Below are positions 6,239 to 8,329 of a DNA stretch of 8,329 nucleotides, one piece after another. A model generated the notes under the pieces. That model was not told the origin of the DNA. It did not search any database and was given only the letters and a program-made list of their open reading frames with translations. The DNA is from Mariprofundus sp. Its GTDB lineage: Bacteria > Pseudomonadota > Zetaproteobacteria > Mariprofundales > Mariprofundaceae. The translations under genes and the position numbers were made by a program. How positions within the stretch are numbered: position 1 is the stretch's first letter; every line of letters starts with the position of its first letter. Location: assembly GCA_021772845.1 (NCBI GenBank), contig JAJFLF010000248.1, positions 1 through 8,329 on the forward strand, read 5' to 3'.

Positions 6239-7633
6239 TTAATGCCTAAACTCAGCTTCCCATTGACGATGTTTATTGCGGTATAGGGTGAACATTTCAG
6301 TGGTTGAGGTGGAGAGCGGACGATTTGCGCCATCATGGCCACGCACTACGGCTGACATCTCAATATAGACCGGATAAGCCCACACTTCTTTGTGACGCTT
6401 ATAACGGCCTTCTTTCACGATGATATGGCCAAGCTTCATGCTGACAAAATCTTTCTGGGTGTAATTACCATACCAGCGCGGCTGCATGCCATGATCCTGA
6501 ATTTCATGAATCACCATATCTTTGATTCTGGTCACATCAGGTGGCACAGCACGATCAGCCCATCGCGCCTGACGCAAAGCATCCCTGAAGCCCGGCACAA
6601 AATGATTCGCTTGCCTGAATTCTCTCGCAGCCTGCGCGAAGTTATTCTGATCAACATGATTCAAAGCACGATTATAATGTAATGATGCATCCTGCTCATT
6701 GGCCAGTGTTGTATAATGATTCAATAACTGCTGACTATCTTTATAGTCATACACAAATCCAATGGCGCTAGAAAAAGCATTGGCTGCTAAGCGATAATGA
6801 CCGACCTCTGCTTCAGCCAGCCCTTGTGCATACTGAATCGCTGCATCCTGATGATCGGCTAAACCCTTATAATGCGCTGCAAGTGTAGCTGCATCACGAA
6901 AAGCAGGGATAAATGTTAAAGCCTGAGTGAATGCATGGCTCGCATTGCGATATTCATCTCTACTTGCAGCCCCTTTGCCCAAATTATAATAAGCCAAAGC
7001 ATCACCCTGATCGGCCAGAAGCTTGTACTTTTTCGAAAGAAGACAGGCATCCTGATAACAGCTGACGAATTGGCTCGATGCATTGAATTCACTCACGGCA
7101 TCCCGAAATTGTTTTACTTTAGCATAGGAGAGGGCGGTTTTGTAATGCGCTGCGGCGGCTGATTTTTTTGCATGTCGGTTCGCGGCAGCCACGTCCGGTG
7201 CGTTGAGATCAAGAATCGCCTGAATCCGGGCCATCTCTTTGGCACTGATTTTTTTCTCAAGAGCTACATATGACTTCAACCGAAGCTGAATCGCTTCGAT
7301 CCTGCCCTGCATGGAGACTACCGACTCATAGTGCCCTACAGCAGGATCCCACTGGTTATTCTGCTCATTCTGTTTGCTTTGGGAGAGATGATAGTTAAAT
7401 GCAGCTTTGCTAAGATCTGGAAAAACGGCCTGTGTTTTTTCATTATCAATTTCAATTTCAAGCGACTGGGCTGCATGGGTAAACGCGCCATTATAATCAC
7501 CAGCTTTCAAACTATCTTGAGACAGATCGAACTGTTTATTGGATGCTGACACACAGCCTGAAACAAACAGCACTAAAAACAGCAGCGCTATTATTCTGGT
7601 CATCATCAATATATTTAAATTGTTATGGATCAT
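6239..7633 (-). CDS. Lipoprotein with four 52-residue TPR-like repeats
   Basis: The 464-residue product has a lipoprotein signal peptide: hydrophobic core, then the lipobox VSGC with Cys27 as the lipidated residue. Val at +2 does not suggest inner-membrane retention by the E. coli Asp rule, so the outer membrane is likely. Residues about 161-366 (6536-7153) hold four tandem repeats of 52 residues. Each has a helical-hairpin pattern: HY..AL, F/Y.xA..xF..A..F, then FRDA or YKDS, and in the first three HY..LAxxxDA at the end. They resemble tetratricopeptide-type repeats, often protein-protein scaffolds. Less regular helical segments precede them. The last 95 or so residues look like a separate mixed alpha/beta domain (VWAYPVYIEMSAVV) that I do not recognise. 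I chose ATG 7633 because GGAGGG (7641-7646) lies seven bases upstream; ATG 7648 would place that motif inside the gene. Function unknown. Confidence 0.85.
   Translation of the reverse strand: MIHNNLNILMMTRIIALLFLVLFVSGCVSASNKQFDLSQDSLKAGDYNGAFTHAAQSLEIEIDNEKTQAVFPDLSKAAFNYHLSQSKQNEQNNQWDPAVGHYESVVSMQGRIEAIQLRLKSYVALEKKISAKEMARIQAILDLNAPDVAAANRHAKKSAAAAHYKTALSYAKVKQFRDAVSEFNASSQFVSCYQDACLLSKKYKLLADQGDALAYYNLGKGAASRDEYRNASHAFTQALTFIPAFRDAATLAAHYKGLADHQDAAIQYAQGLAEAEVGHYRLAANAFSSAIGFVYDYKDSQQLLNHYTTLANEQDASLHYNRALNHVDQNNFAQAAREFRQANHFVPGFRDALRQARWADRAVPPDVTRIKDMVIHEIQDHGMQPRWYGNYTQKDFVSMKLGHIIVKEGRYKRHKEVWAYPVYIEMSAVVRGHDGANRPLSTSTTEMFTLYRNKHRQWEAEFRH
6536..7153 (-). repeat. Four in-frame 52-codon protein repeats
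   Basis: Units run 6998-7153, 6842-6997, 6686-6841 and 6536-6685 (the last 50 codons). The protein repeats align without gaps: conserved Tyr at the fourth or nearby position, FNAS/FTQA/FSSA/FRQA in the middle, then F-V/I and RDA/KDS, and LAD-x-x-DA at the end of the first three. The DNA copies have diverged well beyond simple tandem duplication, so this is an old expansion. Confidence 0.75.
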
Positions 7634-7640
7634 CACTGAA

Positions 7641-7646
7641 CCCTCC
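7641..7646 (-). promoter_or_regulatory. Ribosome binding site that sets the lipoprotein start
   Basis: On the minus strand GGAGGG ends seven bases before ATG 7633. The ATG at 7648 has no comparable motif in front, which argues for the shorter protein and gives a normal-length lipoprotein signal. Confidence 0.65.
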
Positions 7647-7745
7647 ATCTGCTGAAAAGGTAGTTAGGAAAATCGTAGTTATCAAAGTGTAAATAGTGCC
7701 CGCAGAGCGTTTTTCTTACCTGCTGAAAGTTCTGACTGCGTGAAA

Positions 7746-8042
7746 CTACCGATGCAGGCGATACCACTTGGCTTTATTTTCAGCCCAGAACTTCCGGTAC
7801 TCTTCATCAGTGACCTGACCGTCTGTATTTGCATCCATCTCTTCAAAACGGGTCAAGGCACGCAGATCAACCATGCTTTTATACTCGTCAAAGGTGACGG
7901 ACTCCGATTCATCGAGATCGAGCTCCATAAATGCACCAACAATTTTATCCGTGCTCGATTTCACTTCCGCCATTGCAGGCACACTCGCCACCAACAACAT
8001 CATAGAACTCAACAGAACAGCAGCAAACCATCGAATAAACAT
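7746..8042 (-). CDS. Small exported EF-hand protein
   Basis: The product is 98 residues with a classic signal peptide (hydrophobic core, AMA just before likely cleavage near residue 25), leaving about 73 mature residues. It carries two EF-hand loops. The second, DANTDGQVTDEE (70-81), is canonical, with acidic or polar ligands at 1, 3, 5, 9 and Glu at 12. The first, DLDESESVTFDE (42-53), has Glu instead of Gly at position 6 and may bind less well. This predicts a periplasmic or secreted calcium-binding protein; no enzyme domain is present. ATG 8042 is chosen because GAGG lies six bases upstream; the upstream GTG 8060 would extend the signal peptide without benefit. It is followed 112 bases later by the repeat lipoprotein on the same strand, so co-transcription is possible but unproven. 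It is divergent from thyA. Confidence 0.85.
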   Translation of the reverse strand: MFIRWFAAVLLSSMMLLVASVPAMAEVKSSTDKIVGAFMELDLDESESVTFDEYKSMVDLRALTRFEEMDANTDGQVTDEEYRKFWAENKAKWYRLHR

Positions 8043-8062
8043 TACGCACCTCGCATTCACAA

Positions 8063-8091
8063 TTGCCGTAACAAACAGCAGACGGCATCAT
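8063..8091 (+). promoter_or_regulatory. Possible thyA promoter
   Basis: TTGCCG (8063-8068) and CATCAT (8086-8091), each with four of six consensus matches, are separated by exactly 17 bases and end 31 bases before the thyA ATG. The 80-base gap must also serve the divergent EF-hand gene. This is a weak call by eye. Confidence 0.3.
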
Positions 8092-8122
8092 ATCCAAGTT
8101 ATTTTCATCAGGCGAGGGGAAC

Positions 8123-8329
8123 ATGAAAACATATCTGGATTTAATGTCTCATGTGCGCAACACAGGCACACAAAAAGGTGATCGTACCGGCACAGGCACA
8201 CAATCGGTATTTGGCTATCAGATGCGTTTTGATCTGGCCGAAGGATTCCCGCTTGTCACTACCAAGAAAGTGCACCTGAAATCCATTATTCATGAACTGT
8301 TATGGTTCCTCAAAGGCGACACCAACACC
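8123..8329 (+). CDS. thyA: Thymidylate synthase ThyA, 5' part (continues past the window)
   Basis: ThyA makes dTMP from dUMP using methylene-tetrahydrofolate, in the cytosol. Only the first 69 codons are present, to the window edge. They match E. coli ThyA almost residue for residue: MKTYLDLM, GTQKGDRTGTGT with the dUMP-phosphate-binding Arg21, FGYQMRF, GFPLVTTKK, and SIIHELLWFLKGDTNT. The active-site cysteine lies beyond the window. ATG 8123 is supported by GAGGGGA just upstream (8114-8120) and by the family's start. A 13-base direct repeat (CACAGGCACACAA at 8161 and 8191) falls in the GTQ...GTGTQ stretch. Confidence 0.97.
   Translation, partial: MKTYLDLMSHVRNTGTQKGDRTGTGTQSVFGYQMRFDLAEGFPLVTTKKVHLKSIIHELLWFLKGDTNT

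Noticed and set aside
7634..7648. Upstream ATG 7648 as start of the repeat lipoprotein
   Set aside because: It would put the only good ribosome binding site (7641-7646) inside the gene; ATG 7633 has ideal spacing from it.
7740..8126. Plus-strand 128-codon open frame opposite the EF-hand gene
   Set aside because: The minus-strand frame has a signal peptide, EF-hand loops and a ribosome binding site; the plus-strand product is a His/Arg-rich shadow.

Overview
The window looks like a piece of a proteobacterial chromosome with a Gram-negative envelope. It carries ftsZ, lpxC (lipid A synthesis), ampD (peptidoglycan recycling), a FieF-type metal exporter and thyA. The proteins resemble gammaproteobacterial versions most, by recall of the E. 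coli and Pseudomonas sequences. A related lineage such as Zetaproteobacteria cannot be excluded, and no genus is assigned. No phage, transposase, CRISPR, rRNA or tRNA gene was seen.

Layout. (1) 1-2161: the 3' part of ftsZ, a 267-bp spacer with a long hairpin and a CRP/FNR-like dyad, lpxC, and a clear intrinsic terminator. This is the end of a division and cell-wall (dcw) type cluster. (2) 2162-2573: non-coding, with inverted copies of a GC-rich 'ACCGCAGAG..ACGCAGAG' repeat around a segment of about 290 bp. (3) 2574-5036: ampD on the minus strand, divergent from a fieF-like cation diffusion facilitator. The exporter overlaps (ATGA) a gene for an exported protein with a secretin-N-like domain. 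(4) 5182-6081: a secreted alpha/beta-hydrolase of the LpqC / PHB-depolymerase-like esterase family. (5) 6082-6238: a convergent spacer with several palindromes. (6) 6239-8042, minus strand: a lipoprotein with four 52-residue TPR-like repeats and a C-terminal domain I do not recognise, preceded by a small exported EF-hand protein. (7) 8123-8329: the start of thyA, divergent from the EF-hand gene.

How the genes relate. ftsZ, lpxC and ampD concern division, outer membrane and wall recycling. From the exporter onward, five of the six genes act in the membrane, periplasm or outside the cell: metal efflux, secretin-like protein, esterase, repeat lipoprotein and Ca-binding mini-protein. Apart from the overlapping fieF/secretin-like pair, nothing shows that they form one pathway. 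I do not see a convincing new multi-gene system. The best leads are the coupled exporter/secretin-N gene pair and the regular 52-residue repeat lipoprotein.
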